Assembly: GCF_039655775.1 (NCBI RefSeq)
Contig: NZ_JBBYXJ010000001.1
Span: forward strand, 1,821,501 to 1,885,500
DNA: 64,000 nucleotides
Source: Iodidimonas sp. SYSU 1G8
Lineage (GTDB): Bacteria; Pseudomonadota; Alphaproteobacteria; SMXS01
Direction of reading: 5' to 3'
A program made the position numbers and the translations under genes. The notes under the pieces are model-generated. The model searched no databases, was not told the origin of the DNA, and saw only the letters and a list, made by a program, of their open reading frames with translations. Below, piece after piece: positions 26,007 through 34,932 of this stretch; positions within the stretch are counted from its first letter, which is position 1, and every line of letters begins with the position of its first letter.

Positions 26007-29000
26007 CATCCAAGACCGGACTGTCGATCTGGTTCATTCGCCATCCGATCGCGACGTTCTTGCTGTCGCTGGCCGTCGTGGCGCTGGGCCTGGTCGCCTT
26101 TCCGCAATTGCCCATCGCGCCACTGCCGCAGGCCGAATTTCCGACCTTGAGCATCAGCGCGCGGCTTCCCGGCGCAAGCCCCGAGACCATGGCCTCGGCC
26201 GTGGCGACGCCGCTTGAATCCGAACTCAGCTCGGTGCCCGGCATCACCGAGATGACCTCCACCAGCGCGCTGGGCAGCACCAGCATCACCCTTCAGTTCG
26301 CGCTGACCAAGGACATCGACACCGCCGCGCAGGAAGTCCAGGCCGCCATCAATTCGGTGTCCGGCCGCCTGCCCGCCGACATGCCCAGCCTGCCCACATG
26401 GCGCAAGGTCAACCCGGCCGATGCGCCCGTGCTGATCCTCAGCGTCCAGTCCAAGCTGATGCCGCTGACAGAGCTGAGCGATCTGGCCGACACGCTGATC
26501 AACCGCCAGATCAGCCAGATCGACGGCGTCGGCGAGATTTTCTTCACCGGCCAGAAAAAGCCGGCCATGCGCATTCAGGCCTCGCCCGAAAAGCTCGCTG
26601 GCTACGGCCTGACCATGGCCGACCTGCGCGGCGTCATCCAGCGTGCCAGCGTCAATCAGGCCAAAGGCGCCATCTACGGCGCCGACCGGGTCTCGACCAT
26701 CGAGACCAACGACCAGATTTTCGATCCCGAGGAATATGAACGCCTGCCTGTCGCCTACCGCGACGGCAGACCGATCCTGCTCGGGAGCGTCGCCAAGGTG
26801 ACGTTCGGCGCCGAAAACGACTACGTTCAGGCGTGGCAGTATGGCGAGCCGGGCGTCAACTTCATCATCCGCCGCCAGCCGGACGCCAACATCGTGGCCA
26901 CCGTCGATCGCATCATGGCGGCCCTGCCGGCGATCCGCGCCAGTCTGCCGGCCAGCGTCGAGGTGGAAGTCCTCAATGACCGAACCCGCACGATCCGTTC
27001 GACCCTGCACGAGGTCGAAATCACCTTGGGCGTCACAGCCGTGCTGGTCGTGCTGGTCATGGGCCTGTTCCTGCGGCAACTATCGGCCACCCTCATCGTC
27101 GGCGCGGTTCTGGGCGTCGCGCTGGTATCCACCTGCGCCGCCATGTTCATGCTGGGATTCAGTCTGAACAATCTGACCTTGGTCGCGCTCGTCATTGCCG
27201 TGGGATTCATCGTCGACGACGCCATCGTCGTCATAGAAAACATCCACCGACATCTGGAAGCCGGCGAATCCATGCTCCAGGCCGCCATCAAGGGATCGGC
27301 CGAGATCGGCTTCACCGTCATCTCCATCAGCTTCTCGCTGATCGCCGCCTTCATTCCGCTGCTGTTCATGGGCGGCATCGTCGGCCGGCTGTTCAGCGAG
27401 TTCGCGCTCACCGTCACCGCGGCGATCCTGTTGTCGGTGGTCGCGTCGCTGACGCTGGCGCCCATGCTGGCCTCGCGTTTCATGAAAGCCCTGCCGCATC
27501 AGGAGACACGCAAGGACGGCTTCTCGGAGAAGCTGCTGAAGAAGTACGAGCGCGGCATCACCTGGGTGCTCGCCCACCAGCGGACCATGCTGGTCGTCTT
27601 CGGCATCACCGTCAGCATGGCCATCGCGAGCTACGTGTTCGTGCCCAAGGGCTTCTTTCCCTTGCAGGACACCGGTTTCGTCTTCGGCACGACACAGGCC
27701 GCCGATGACGTGTCCTATGACGACATGGTGGAAAAGCACAAGCAGCTGGCCGAGATCGTCGGCAAGGATCCGGCGATCCTGAGGTTCGGCATGGCGGTCG
27801 GACCGACCGCCGGCAGCACCAATCTGGCCAATGGCCGTTTCTTCATCGTCCTCAAGGACCCCGGCGACCGCGACGTGGACGCCGAGGAATTCATCGCGCG
27901 CCTGCGCCCCCAGGTGTCGCAGATCCCGGGTATTCAGCTGATCCTGCGCTCGGCCCAGGACATCAACATCGGCGCCGGCTTCGGCAAGGCGCAGTATCTC
28001 TATGTGCTGCGCGGCAACGACAGCGACGAGCTTGGCCTGTGGGCGAACCGCCTCACCGAACGATTGTCGCAGATCCCGGGACTGACCGATGTGTCCAACG
28101 ATCTGCAGATGGGCGCCGCCGTCACCCGCCTCACCATCGACCGCACCGCCGCCGCGCGCTTCGGCATCACCGCCGAGGATATCGATCAGGTCCTTTACGA
28201 CGCCTATGGCCAGCGCCAGATCAGCGAGTTCCAGACCGAGATCAACCAGTACAAGGTCATCCTGGAGATCAGTCCGGAGCAGCGCGCCTCCGCCCAGAGC
28301 CTGGACTATTTCTACCTGCGCTCGCCGCTCACCGGCCAGATGGTGCCGCTTTCGTCCATCGCCACCGTCGAGCCGCCCGAGGCGGGACCGGTGCAGATCA
28401 CCCATGACGGCATGTTCCCCTCGGTCAACGTGTCATTCAACCTGGCCAAGGGCACCGCGCTGGGCGACGCGGTGAAACTGGTCGAGGAAGCCCAGATCGA
28501 AATGGGCATGCCAACCACCATCACCGGCTCGTTCCGCGGCAGCGCGGAAGCGTTCCAGAGCTCGCTGGCCAGCCAGCCCTTCCTGATCCTCGCGGCATTG
28601 CTTGCCGTCTACATCATCCTGGGCGTGCTCTATGAAAGCTTCGTCCACCCGCTCACCATCCTGTCGACGCTGCCCTCCGCCGGTATCGGCGCCATCCTGT
28701 TCCTGTGGGTGATGGGCTTCGACTTCTCGATCATGGCCATGATCGGCCTCGTGCTGCTGATCGGCATCGTCAAGAAGAACGGCATCCTGATGATCGACTT
28801 CGCGCTCGATGCCCAGCGCACGCGCGGGCTGCCGCCGGAAGAGGCGATCAAGGAAGCCTGCCTCGTCCGCTTCCGTCCCATCATGATGACCTCCATCGCC
28901 GCCGCCATCGGCGCCGTGCCGCTGATGCTCGGTCTCGGCACCGGATCGGAACTGCGCCAGCCGCTCGGCATCGCGGTGATCGGCGGCCTGCTGGTCAGCC

Positions 29001-29116
29001 AGGCGCTGACCCTGTTCTCGACGCCGGTGATCTATCTCACCCTGGACCGGCTGTTCCATGGCGCCGACAAGCGCACGGACCCGACCATCGGCACACCGCA
29101 GAGTCTCACCCCATGA
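26003..29116 (+). CDS. RND efflux permease (HAE1/MdtBC-like)
   Basis: A 1037-residue inner-membrane proton-driven exporter with the standard 12-helix, two-large-loop RND layout. The helix-4 proton relay block GFIVDDAIVVIENIHRHLEAG and the upstream GFSLNNLTLVALVIA closely recall MdtB/MdtC. The second half carries IGLVLLIGIVKKNGILMIDFALD and CLVRFRPIMMTSIAAAIGAVPLML. Only one permease gene is present, unlike the mdtB-mdtC pair. Hydrophobic drugs, bile-like compounds or phenolics are plausible substrates. It is coupled to the adaptor upstream and the channel downstream by four-base overlaps. Confidence 0.95.
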   Translation: MTSKTGLSIWFIRHPIATFLLSLAVVALGLVAFPQLPIAPLPQAEFPTLSISARLPGASPETMASAVATPLESELSSVPGITEMTSTSALGSTSITLQFALTKDIDTAAQEVQAAINSVSGRLPADMPSLPTWRKVNPADAPVLILSVQSKLMPLTELSDLADTLINRQISQIDGVGEIFFTGQKKPAMRIQASPEKLAGYGLTMADLRGVIQRASVNQAKGAIYGADRVSTIETNDQIFDPEEYERLPVAYRDGRPILLGSVAKVTFGAENDYVQAWQYGEPGVNFIIRRQPDANIVATVDRIMAALPAIRASLPASVEVEVLNDRTRTIRSTLHEVEITLGVTAVLVVLVMGLFLRQLSATLIVGAVLGVALVSTCAAMFMLGFSLNNLTLVALVIAVGFIVDDAIVVIENIHRHLEAGESMLQAAIKGSAEIGFTVISISFSLIAAFIPLLFMGGIVGRLFSEFALTVTAAILLSVVASLTLAPMLASRFMKALPHQETRKDGFSEKLLKKYERGITWVLAHQRTMLVVFGITVSMAIASYVFVPKGFFPLQDTGFVFGTTQAADDVSYDDMVEKHKQLAEIVGKDPAILRFGMAVGPTAGSTNLANGRFFIVLKDPGDRDVDAEEFIARLRPQVSQIPGIQLILRSAQDINIGAGFGKAQYLYVLRGNDSDELGLWANRLTERLSQIPGLTDVSNDLQMGAAVTRLTIDRTAAARFGITAEDIDQVLYDAYGQRQISEFQTEINQYKVILEISPEQRASAQSLDYFYLRSPLTGQMVPLSSIATVEPPEAGPVQITHDGMFPSVNVSFNLAKGTALGDAVKLVEEAQIEMGMPTTITGSFRGSAEAFQSSLASQPFLILAALLAVYIILGVLYESFVHPLTILSTLPSAGIGAILFLWVMGFDFSIMAMIGLVLLIGIVKKNGILMIDFALDAQRTRGLPPEEAIKEACLVRFRPIMMTSIAAAIGAVPLMLGLGTGSELRQPLGIAVIGGLLVSQALTLFSTPVIYLTLDRLFHGADKRTDPTIGTPQSLTP

Positions 29117-30549
29117 TGCACCGTCTCACCCGCATCCTGCTGATCGGCGCGTCCAGCGCGGCTCTTGCCGCCTGCGGCGCCGCCGCGACCCGGCCGCTGC
29201 CGACCGCCGAGTTGCAGCAATCCTGGGAAGGAACGCCCGATGGCGCCGCCATTTCAGAGGCGCCGCCCATCGCCTGGTGGCGGGAGTTCGACGATCCGGT
29301 TCTCGACCGCCTCATCGAAACGGCCGAGAGCCGCAATCTCGACCTGAGGCTCGCACAATCCCGCGTGGCCGAGGCGCGCGCACTGCGCAAAGGCGCGAGG
29401 GCCGAGCTGTTTCCCGAACTGACCGGCGGCGGCGATGCCGAACGCAGCCGCACCCGTCCCCGCAATCAGGCCGCCAATCCTGGCCCGACACGCACCGAAA
29501 ACACCTTCGGCCTGTCGCTGGGCGCCAGCTGGGAAGCCGACCTCTTCGGCCGCCTCCAGAGCGAGGCGCGCGCGGCCAGCGCCGATCTCGAGGCGACCGA
29601 GGCGGACCGCGACGCGGTGCGCCTGACCCTGCTGGCGGAAGTGGCGCGGACCTACCTGGAATACCGCCTCTATCAGGCCCAGGCCGGCCTCGCCCAGAAG
29701 AACGCCGACGCCCAGGGCGGCACGGTGCGCATCACCCGCGCCCGCTTCGACCAGGGCATGTCGAGCCGCTTCGACCTGGAACGCATCATCGCCCAGCAAT
29801 CGACCACCCGCGCGGCGGTACCGCAGGCGCGCGAGCAGGCCGAATCGGCGCGCCACCGGCTGGTCCTGCTGCTGGCGACCACGCCGGAACAGTTGAACGG
29901 CATGATGCCGCCGGACAGCCCCATGCCCGACGCCGATCCCGTCGCCGTGCTCGCCACGCCAACCCAGGTCGTCGCCCTGCGTCCCGATGTTCGGGCCGCC
30001 GAGCGCCGTCTGCTGGCGGCCTCGGAACGGGTTCGCGCGGCCCAGGCGCTGCGCTATCCGCAGATCACGCTGTCCGGCCTTCTGGGCGTCGAAAGCGCCC
30101 GCGTCGGCGACCTGTTCTCGCCCGGCACCCGCGTCTGGTCGGCCGGCGCGTCGCTCCTCCAGCCCCTGTTCGACTTCGGCCGCATCCGTGCCGCCATCGA
30201 CGCCGCCGACGCGCGTCAGGAACAGGCCTATCTCGACTACGAGCTCACCGTGCGCACCGCGCTTCAGGAAGCGCAGACCGCGATCGTGCTCTACACCGAA
30301 GGCGTCATCCGGCAGCGCGAGCTGGGCAACGCCGTCACGGCGGCCGCCAAGGCCGCGGAACTGGCCAACCGTCAGTACAAGGAAGGGACCCTGTCGCTGC
30401 TCGAGGTCCTGGACGCCGAGCGGGCGCTTTACGAGGCGGAAACCCAATGGACGTCGGCCACCGCGGACGTGGCGCTGCGCCTGGTATCGCTCTATCAGAC
30501 CATGGGCATCGTGCCGCCGGCGACACCGACACTAGCAGCGGGAGGCTGA
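29113..30549 (+). CDS. Outer-membrane efflux lipoprotein (NodT/OprM family)
   Basis: A 478-residue TolC-like outer-membrane factor. The signal peptide ends in a lipobox (SSAALAAC, with lipid-modified cysteine at residue 20). The family's two internally similar halves each show alpha-hairpin blocks (DLRLAQSRVAEARALRKGARAELFPELTG and DVRAAERRLLAASERVRAAQALRYPQITLSG, positions about 80 and 300), and the C-terminus has the usual YKEGTLSLLEVLDAERALYEAE. It completes the tripartite pump. The start overlaps the permease stop by four bases. Confidence 0.94.
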   Translation: MMHRLTRILLIGASSAALAACGAAATRPLPTAELQQSWEGTPDGAAISEAPPIAWWREFDDPVLDRLIETAESRNLDLRLAQSRVAEARALRKGARAELFPELTGGGDAERSRTRPRNQAANPGPTRTENTFGLSLGASWEADLFGRLQSEARAASADLEATEADRDAVRLTLLAEVARTYLEYRLYQAQAGLAQKNADAQGGTVRITRARFDQGMSSRFDLERIIAQQSTTRAAVPQAREQAESARHRLVLLLATTPEQLNGMMPPDSPMPDADPVAVLATPTQVVALRPDVRAAERRLLAASERVRAAQALRYPQITLSGLLGVESARVGDLFSPGTRVWSAGASLLQPLFDFGRIRAAIDAADARQEQAYLDYELTVRTALQEAQTAIVLYTEGVIRQRELGNAVTAAAKAAELANRQYKEGTLSLLEVLDAERALYEAETQWTSATADVALRLVSLYQTMGIVPPATPTLAAGG

Positions 30550-30554
30550 TCATC

Positions 30555-31235
30555 ATGCGCATCCTGATCGTCGAGGACGAGGTCAAGACGGCCGAATACC
30601 TGCACCGCGGCCTGGTGGAACAGGGCTACACCGTCGATGTGGCCCATACTGGCATCGACGGCCGGCATCTGGCGCTGACGAGCGATTACGACGTCCTGGT
30701 GCTCGATGTCATGCTGCCCGGAATCGATGGTTTCGAGGTGCTGCGCGCCGTGCGGGCCGAAAAGCAGACCCCCGTCATCATGCTGACGGCGCGCGATCTG
30801 GTCGATGATCGGGTGCGCGGCCTGCGCGAGGGCGCCGACGATTACCTCGTCAAACCGTTCTCCTTTCTCGAACTGGTCGCCCGACTGCAGGCGCTGACCC
30901 GGCGCGGCCGGGCGCAGGACCCCGTCCAATTGCGCATCGGCGATCTTTATGTGGACTTGCTCAGCCGCAAGGCCTTCCGCGACAGCAAGCGGCTCGACCT
31001 CACCGCCAAGGAATTCTCGCTGCTCGCCGTCCTCGGACGCCGTCAGGGCGAGATCCTGTCCAAGACGGCGATCGCCGAACTGGTCTGGGACATCAATTTC
31101 GACACCAACACCAATGTGGTCGAGGTCGCCGTGAAGCGGCTGCGCGACAAGCTCGACGGACCTTTCGAGCAGAAGCTGCTGCATACCATCCGGGGCATGG
31201 GCTATGTGCTCGAGGTGCGAGAGGAAACCGCGTGA
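30555..31235 (+). CDS. OmpR-family response regulator (CusR/CopR-like)
   Basis: A 226-residue two-component regulator. The receiver domain has the phosphorylation site D51 (VLVLDVMLPG), acidic residues near the N-terminus (VEDE) and lysine 100 (DYLVKPFSF). The C-terminal winged helix contains LDLTAKEFSLLAVLGRRQG and VVEVAVKRLRDKLD. GGAGG lies ten bases before the ATG at 30541-30545. It directly follows the efflux channel gene and overlaps the sensor kinase (GTGA), so it probably controls the RND operon. Confidence 0.94.
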   Translation: MRILIVEDEVKTAEYLHRGLVEQGYTVDVAHTGIDGRHLALTSDYDVLVLDVMLPGIDGFEVLRAVRAEKQTPVIMLTARDLVDDRVRGLREGADDYLVKPFSFLELVARLQALTRRGRAQDPVQLRIGDLYVDLLSRKAFRDSKRLDLTAKEFSLLAVLGRRQGEILSKTAIAELVWDINFDTNTNVVEVAVKRLRDKLDGPFEQKLLHTIRGMGYVLEVREETA

Positions 31236-32602
31236 ATCCATCCATCGCCGTCCGCCTCTCGCTGATGTTCGCGCTGGCGGCGGTGATCGTGTTTTCGCTC
31301 GTCGGCCTCGCCCTGCAGCGCGTGCTGTCGCGCGACCTGGAACACCATCAGGTGGACGAGTTGCGCACGCGGATGGAGGTCATGGATCACATGATCAGCC
31401 GCACCGCCACCCTGGAGAAATGGCTGCGCGTCCACGACAAGCTCGACGCGCTGACGCCGGGCGACAACAGCGCCCGCTTCTGGGCGCTGAGCCAGGATCC
31501 CCGCTTCGAATATGGCGACACGCCGGGCGCCCTGCGCGACGATCTGGACCGGCGCGATGGTCTCGGCGAATTGCAGCTGAATGAAGACGGCTACCCGCTG
31601 AAGACGCTGACCCGCACCATGCCGGCCTTGGGCGAGCGGCCCGACGTGCGGATCGTCGTCGGCATCGACTCGACGCGGTTTCACGAGACCCAGCGGGCGT
31701 TTCTCGTCGCGCTGCTCGTGTTGTCCGGGCTCGGTGTCGTCATCGTGGCCGGGCTCGGCTACTGGATCGCCAAGATGGGTCTCGGCCCGCTGAGCCGGCT
31801 GTCCGAGGAAGCCCGCCAGATCAGCCCGCGCAACCTGTCGCAGCGGCTGGTGCCGGCGAGCTGCCCGGACGAGCTGACCAATCTGGTCGCCGGCTTCAAC
31901 GGTGCGCTGGACCGGCTGGAAGCGGCCTACAAACAACTGGAGGCGTTCAACGCCGACGTGGCGCACGAGCTGCGCACGCCGCTGACCAACATGATCGGCC
32001 AGACGCAGGTGGCGCTATCCAAGGAGCGCAGCGCCGAACAGCATCGCGACGTGCTCCAGTCCAACCTGGAAGAGCTGGACAGGCTGCGCACCATCGTCAA
32101 CGACATGCTGTTCCTGGCCCGCGCCGATCAGGGCGTGACCGCGAGCGACCCCGTGCCCACGTCACTGGCCGCCGAGGTCGACAAAGCCGCCGACTTCCTC
32201 GAATTCGTGCTCGACGACGCGGGCGTGACCCTGCGCGTCGAGGGCGATGCGCGGGCCGCCATCGACCCGTCGCTGTTCGGCCGGGCGATCACCAACCTGC
32301 TGCAGAACGCCGTTCAGCACTCGGAGCCAGGCGCCGGCCTCGTCGTGCGCATCGATCAGGACGGCGCGGGCGCGCGGGTCGCCGTGGCCAATCCGGGCGC
32401 CCCCATCGAGCCGGAGCATCTGGAGCGCCTGTTCGACCGCTTCTACCGGGTCGAGGCCTGCCGGGGAAACAGCGGCGAGAATCACGGATTGGGGCTGTCC
32501 ATCGTCAAGGCCGTGGCCACCATGCACAACGGCACCGTCTTCGCTTCGAGCGAGGGCGGCATCAACACGGTCGGATTTACGGTGAACGTGCCGGCGGCCT
32601 GA
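31232..32602 (+). CDS. Sensor histidine kinase (heavy-metal sensor-like)
   Basis: A 456-residue membrane sensor. Helix 1 (LSLMFALAAVIVFSLVGLAL) and helix 2 (FLVALLVLSGLGVVIVAGLG, about residue 165) flank a periplasmic domain of about 130 residues. A HAMP linker follows, then the H-box NADVAHELRTPLTN with phospho-acceptor H245, the N-box NLLQNAVQHS and the G-box NHGLGLSIVKAV. The layout resembles CusS/CopS sensors, but no histidine-rich metal site is evident in the periplasmic part. It starts at GTG 31232, overlapping the regulator stop. Confidence 0.92.
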   Translation: MNPSIAVRLSLMFALAAVIVFSLVGLALQRVLSRDLEHHQVDELRTRMEVMDHMISRTATLEKWLRVHDKLDALTPGDNSARFWALSQDPRFEYGDTPGALRDDLDRRDGLGELQLNEDGYPLKTLTRTMPALGERPDVRIVVGIDSTRFHETQRAFLVALLVLSGLGVVIVAGLGYWIAKMGLGPLSRLSEEARQISPRNLSQRLVPASCPDELTNLVAGFNGALDRLEAAYKQLEAFNADVAHELRTPLTNMIGQTQVALSKERSAEQHRDVLQSNLEELDRLRTIVNDMLFLARADQGVTASDPVPTSLAAEVDKAADFLEFVLDDAGVTLRVEGDARAAIDPSLFGRAITNLLQNAVQHSEPGAGLVVRIDQDGAGARVAVANPGAPIEPEHLERLFDRFYRVEACRGNSGENHGLGLSIVKAVATMHNGTVFASSEGGINTVGFTVNVPAA

Positions 32603-32729
32603 ACGGCCCGCGGCGGGAAGGACTGGGGAACCAGCCTGAACCGGTCCCCCGCAACCTTCGCATGACGGATCATGCTCGGCATCGCTGGGGCGAAGCGTTT
32701 CCGCCTCGCCCGGGTTTACTGGCCCCGTA

Positions 32730-33317
32730 TTACTGGCGGCCTTCGCGGTTGTTCTTGTTCTCGCGGATCAGGTCGGTCACGCCGTCCCACTCCTCGTGCT
32801 GGGTCTGCCAGCCGTCGAACAGCTGGCAGATGACCGGCGCGTCGCCGTGCAGTTCGACGAAGCAGCCCAGATCCTTGCGGCAATCCATGTAGGCGACGTA
32901 GTCGCCGCCCCACAGCTCGCAGGCCACTTCGTAACCGGCGGCCTGGAAACGACGGACTTCTTCCTGCACGTTCGGCACGAGCACGCCCACATGGTGGAAG
33001 CCGTTCTCGCCCTTCTTGTACATGTCGCGGTAGATCGACGGCGTGTCGTCATGCTGCGCGACGAACTGGATGTGGGCGGGGCCGGCCTGACCGAAGGCAT
33101 AGGAGACATCGGCCTCGATCTTCTGGCCACGATAGGTGAAGCCTTCACCGATATGATGGCGCACCACATGGAACGGACCGGCGCCAAAGAACTTGTTCCA
33201 CTTGTAGCAGGCCTCGTCGATATCATCGACGAACCACGCATACTGGCGGATCGGGTGGCGGATCAGTCCGCGTGAATTGATACGGTTCGTCGGAATCTGG
33301 AAGCTCAGGTCGTTCAT
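32730..33317 (-). CDS. VOC-fold protein, paralogue 2
   Basis: A 195-residue VOC-fold protein similar to the one at 22545-23069 (QHDDTPSIYRDMYKKGE, ADVSYAFG, FHHVGVLV, VELHGD). Candidate metal ligands are the histidine pair in FHHVG and the glutamate in VELHGD; the first site is again glutamine (RQYAWFV). ATG 33317 has GGGGAG upstream. It follows the thioesterase gene by 99 bases on the same strand and converges on the sensor kinase. The substrate is unknown. Confidence 0.82.
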   Translation of the reverse strand: MNDLSFQIPTNRINSRGLIRHPIRQYAWFVDDIDEACYKWNKFFGAGPFHVVRHHIGEGFTYRGQKIEADVSYAFGQAGPAHIQFVAQHDDTPSIYRDMYKKGENGFHHVGVLVPNVQEEVRRFQAAGYEVACELWGGDYVAYMDCRKDLGCFVELHGDAPVICQLFDGWQTQHEEWDGVTDLIRENKNNREGRQ

Positions 33318-33335
33318 TTTGGCATCTCCCCAGGG

Positions 33336-33352
33336 ACATTCACGCGTGCATG
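33336..33352 (-). promoter_or_regulatory. Shared near-palindromic motif upstream of VOC gene 2
   Basis: The minus strand reads CATGCACGCGTGAATGT. Its core CACGCGTG is a perfect palindrome, and the whole is almost symmetric (CAT-CACGCGTG-ATG with one-base spacers). It lies only 18 bases before the ATG and matches the VOC 1 site (23150-23166) at 15 of 17 positions. A bound repressor here would block transcription or translation initiation. Confidence 0.5.
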
Positions 33353-33416
33353 ATAATCGCCGGGCCGGCAAAGGCAAACCCTTAGAGGCCACCCGGAGAG
33401 GCCGCGGGCGAAAATT

Positions 33417-34337
33417 TTACCGGTCGTCGGCGAGGTCAGGCCGTCCATTCCCCGCCAGCGAGGCCCGCATCGCCTCGGGAAATTCGGCCGTACGGCGCGC
33501 TTCCAGATCGAAGCCGAGGCCCAGTTGCTTGAGCACGCTGATCGGCGCGCCGGTCGTCTCGTTGAAGCTCCAGTGCTCGAACGTCACGCTCTTGCGGCCC
33601 ACATCCACGTGTTTCGTGCGGGTGATGACCGGATCGCCCAGGCGCGGCACCGAGAACATCACCTGACGGCTCTCGATGGTGGCGATGGCGATCCGCCGGC
33701 CATCTTCGGGCTGATAGCCCCGGTGCTGCGCCTTGAACTTGATCGGCAGGCGCGCCAGCGCGATGGACTTGGCGTCCGAGATATCCATGTAGCCGTGGCT
33801 GTCCGCTTCCTCTGGCGACACGGTATAGCCGTCGAACCGCACGAACGAGGTATTGTCCTCCATGCCGGCCAGGGTCGGCGGCGTGACGTCGTCCAGCGGC
33901 AGGCTGCGCGGCTGGCCCCGCTCCGGCCAGTCGACGATCAGGCTCCGCGCCGCGTCCAGCGCCTCCTGCGGCAGCCGCTTCGGGCTCCGGCTTTCCGCAT
34001 CGAACAGGCCGAACGCGTTGTTGAACGTCGCCGCGACATCGCCGCTGTCGGCATTGAGCATCTCGAGATAAATGCCGATCCGCTCGTCGCCGATCCAGCG
34101 CACGCCGCCCCGGATCTGCAACGGCGCGCCCTCGAGCTGCTCCCGATAGAAGCGGATGTGCCCGTCCATGATCTGGACGACGGCGCCCTCGGCCGAAACC
34201 CGCCCGGGCGTCAGGCCGACCGCGGCGGCCAGGTTGAAGGTGGCCTGCGCGGCCTTGCGCGCATAGACCCTGACATTCATATGGCCAAGATTATCGATCT
34301 CGGCCTCGACGACGGGGCCTTCATAATAGGTCTTCAT
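33417..34337 (-). CDS. Double-hotdog acyl-CoA thioesterase family protein
   Basis: A 306-residue protein with two tandem hotdog domains. Domain 1 begins TYYEGPVVEAEIDNLGHMNVRVYARKA (the D-x-x-G-H-M-N catalytic-type block, residues 2-28). Domain 2 begins near residue 165 with a related EEADSHGYMDISDA block. Such proteins hydrolyse acyl-CoA or act as hydroxybenzoyl-CoA-type thioesterases. ATG 34337 is preceded by GAAGGGA at about 12 bases; the longer frame is arginine-rich and unlikely. It may be co-transcribed with VOC 2. Substrate unknown. Confidence 0.8.
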   Translation of the reverse strand: MKTYYEGPVVEAEIDNLGHMNVRVYARKAAQATFNLAAAVGLTPGRVSAEGAVVQIMDGHIRFYREQLEGAPLQIRGGVRWIGDERIGIYLEMLNADSGDVAATFNNAFGLFDAESRSPKRLPQEALDAARSLIVDWPERGQPRSLPLDDVTPPTLAGMEDNTSFVRFDGYTVSPEEADSHGYMDISDAKSIALARLPIKFKAQHRGYQPEDGRRIAIATIESRQVMFSVPRLGDPVITRTKHVDVGRKSVTFEHWSFNETTGAPISVLKQLGLGFDLEARRTAEFPEAMRASLAGNGRPDLADDR

Positions 34338-34932
34338 GGCGTCTCGGTCCCTTCGGCGCCCTCGGCCCATGGCCGAAGGCATGCGTGACTTTTGTCCCGC
34401 CTTTTCAGCACGGCGAGGCCGCTCGATCAAGCGCGTCGAGCAAAAAGCGGCTCACGCGGCCCGCGCCCCCTCCACCCCGAGGGAACATGGCGGCAAAGCG
34501 GCGGGATACGCGCATGCCGCCGGCCGATAGACGTGGAAGCACACACCCTCAGGTTGTATCGCCCATGCGGCCTCCGGGATCGCGCGCTGCTTCCGCGCCC
34601 GCATTATGGCTCCCCCAACGCGACAGGACATGCCGGCACGGCCTGATTGACACAACATCGCTCATGAAAAGATTCCCTGACAAGTAACGGGCGCGACTCT
34701 TCACTCTCCGGAGACTCATAATCTCAAAATTAATATCAATTTTAATTAAACTGCTCACAGGGCGATCTGGTCCAGTCTTCACACCGGACGAGGTCCAATT
34801 GTGTCAATTCCGTGGCTACTGTCATGCGAAAAACCATGACTATTTCGCAAATGCAAAAAGAACATTGACCTATGGTTGTATAATCCAGCATCTTGATACA
34901 ACCGCTGGGTCGGCCTCTTCGGAGGCGGGGCC
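34338..34932. other. Gene-free stretch upstream of the polysaccharide locus
   Basis: No plausible gene is found in these 595 bases. The left part is GC-rich. From about 34,690 it becomes AT-rich, as expected for a promoter region. A TTGACA hexamer occurs at 34647-34652 without a good partner -10. The last 60 bases hold the inverted repeat described separately and the GGAGG ribosome site (34921-34925) of the WecA-like gene. Confidence 0.6.
34874..34903 (+). promoter_or_regulatory. Inverted repeat GGTTGTAT-N14-ATACAACC
   Basis: A perfect eight-base inverted repeat ending 29 bases before the WecA-like start codon. The left arm, with flank (CCTATGGTTGTAT at 34869-34881), recurs exactly at 60358-60370 in another polysaccharide leader. 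It could be an operator or an RNA hairpin; the sequence alone does not decide. Confidence 0.45.

Noticed and set aside
26003-32602. Heavy-metal (CusA-type) identity for the RND pump
   Set aside because: The sensor kinase looks CusS-like, but the permease blocks around helix 4 and the adaptor resemble Mdt/HAE1 drug pumps, and no metal-binding methionine clusters were evident.
32603-32729. Terminator between the sensor kinase and VOC gene 2
   Set aside because: The best stem (GGGGA/TCCCC with mismatches around GGTT) is weak and has no T-run; not enough to call.
34336-34687. Short overlapping plus-strand frames between the thioesterase and the WecA-like gene
   Set aside because: They overlap each other in three frames, lack ribosome sites and show no family resemblance.
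34865-34884. Promoter from TTGACC (34865) and a perfect TATAAT (34879)
   Set aside because: The two boxes are only eight bases apart, far too close for sigma-70 recognition; the TATAAT may still act with an unseen upstream element.
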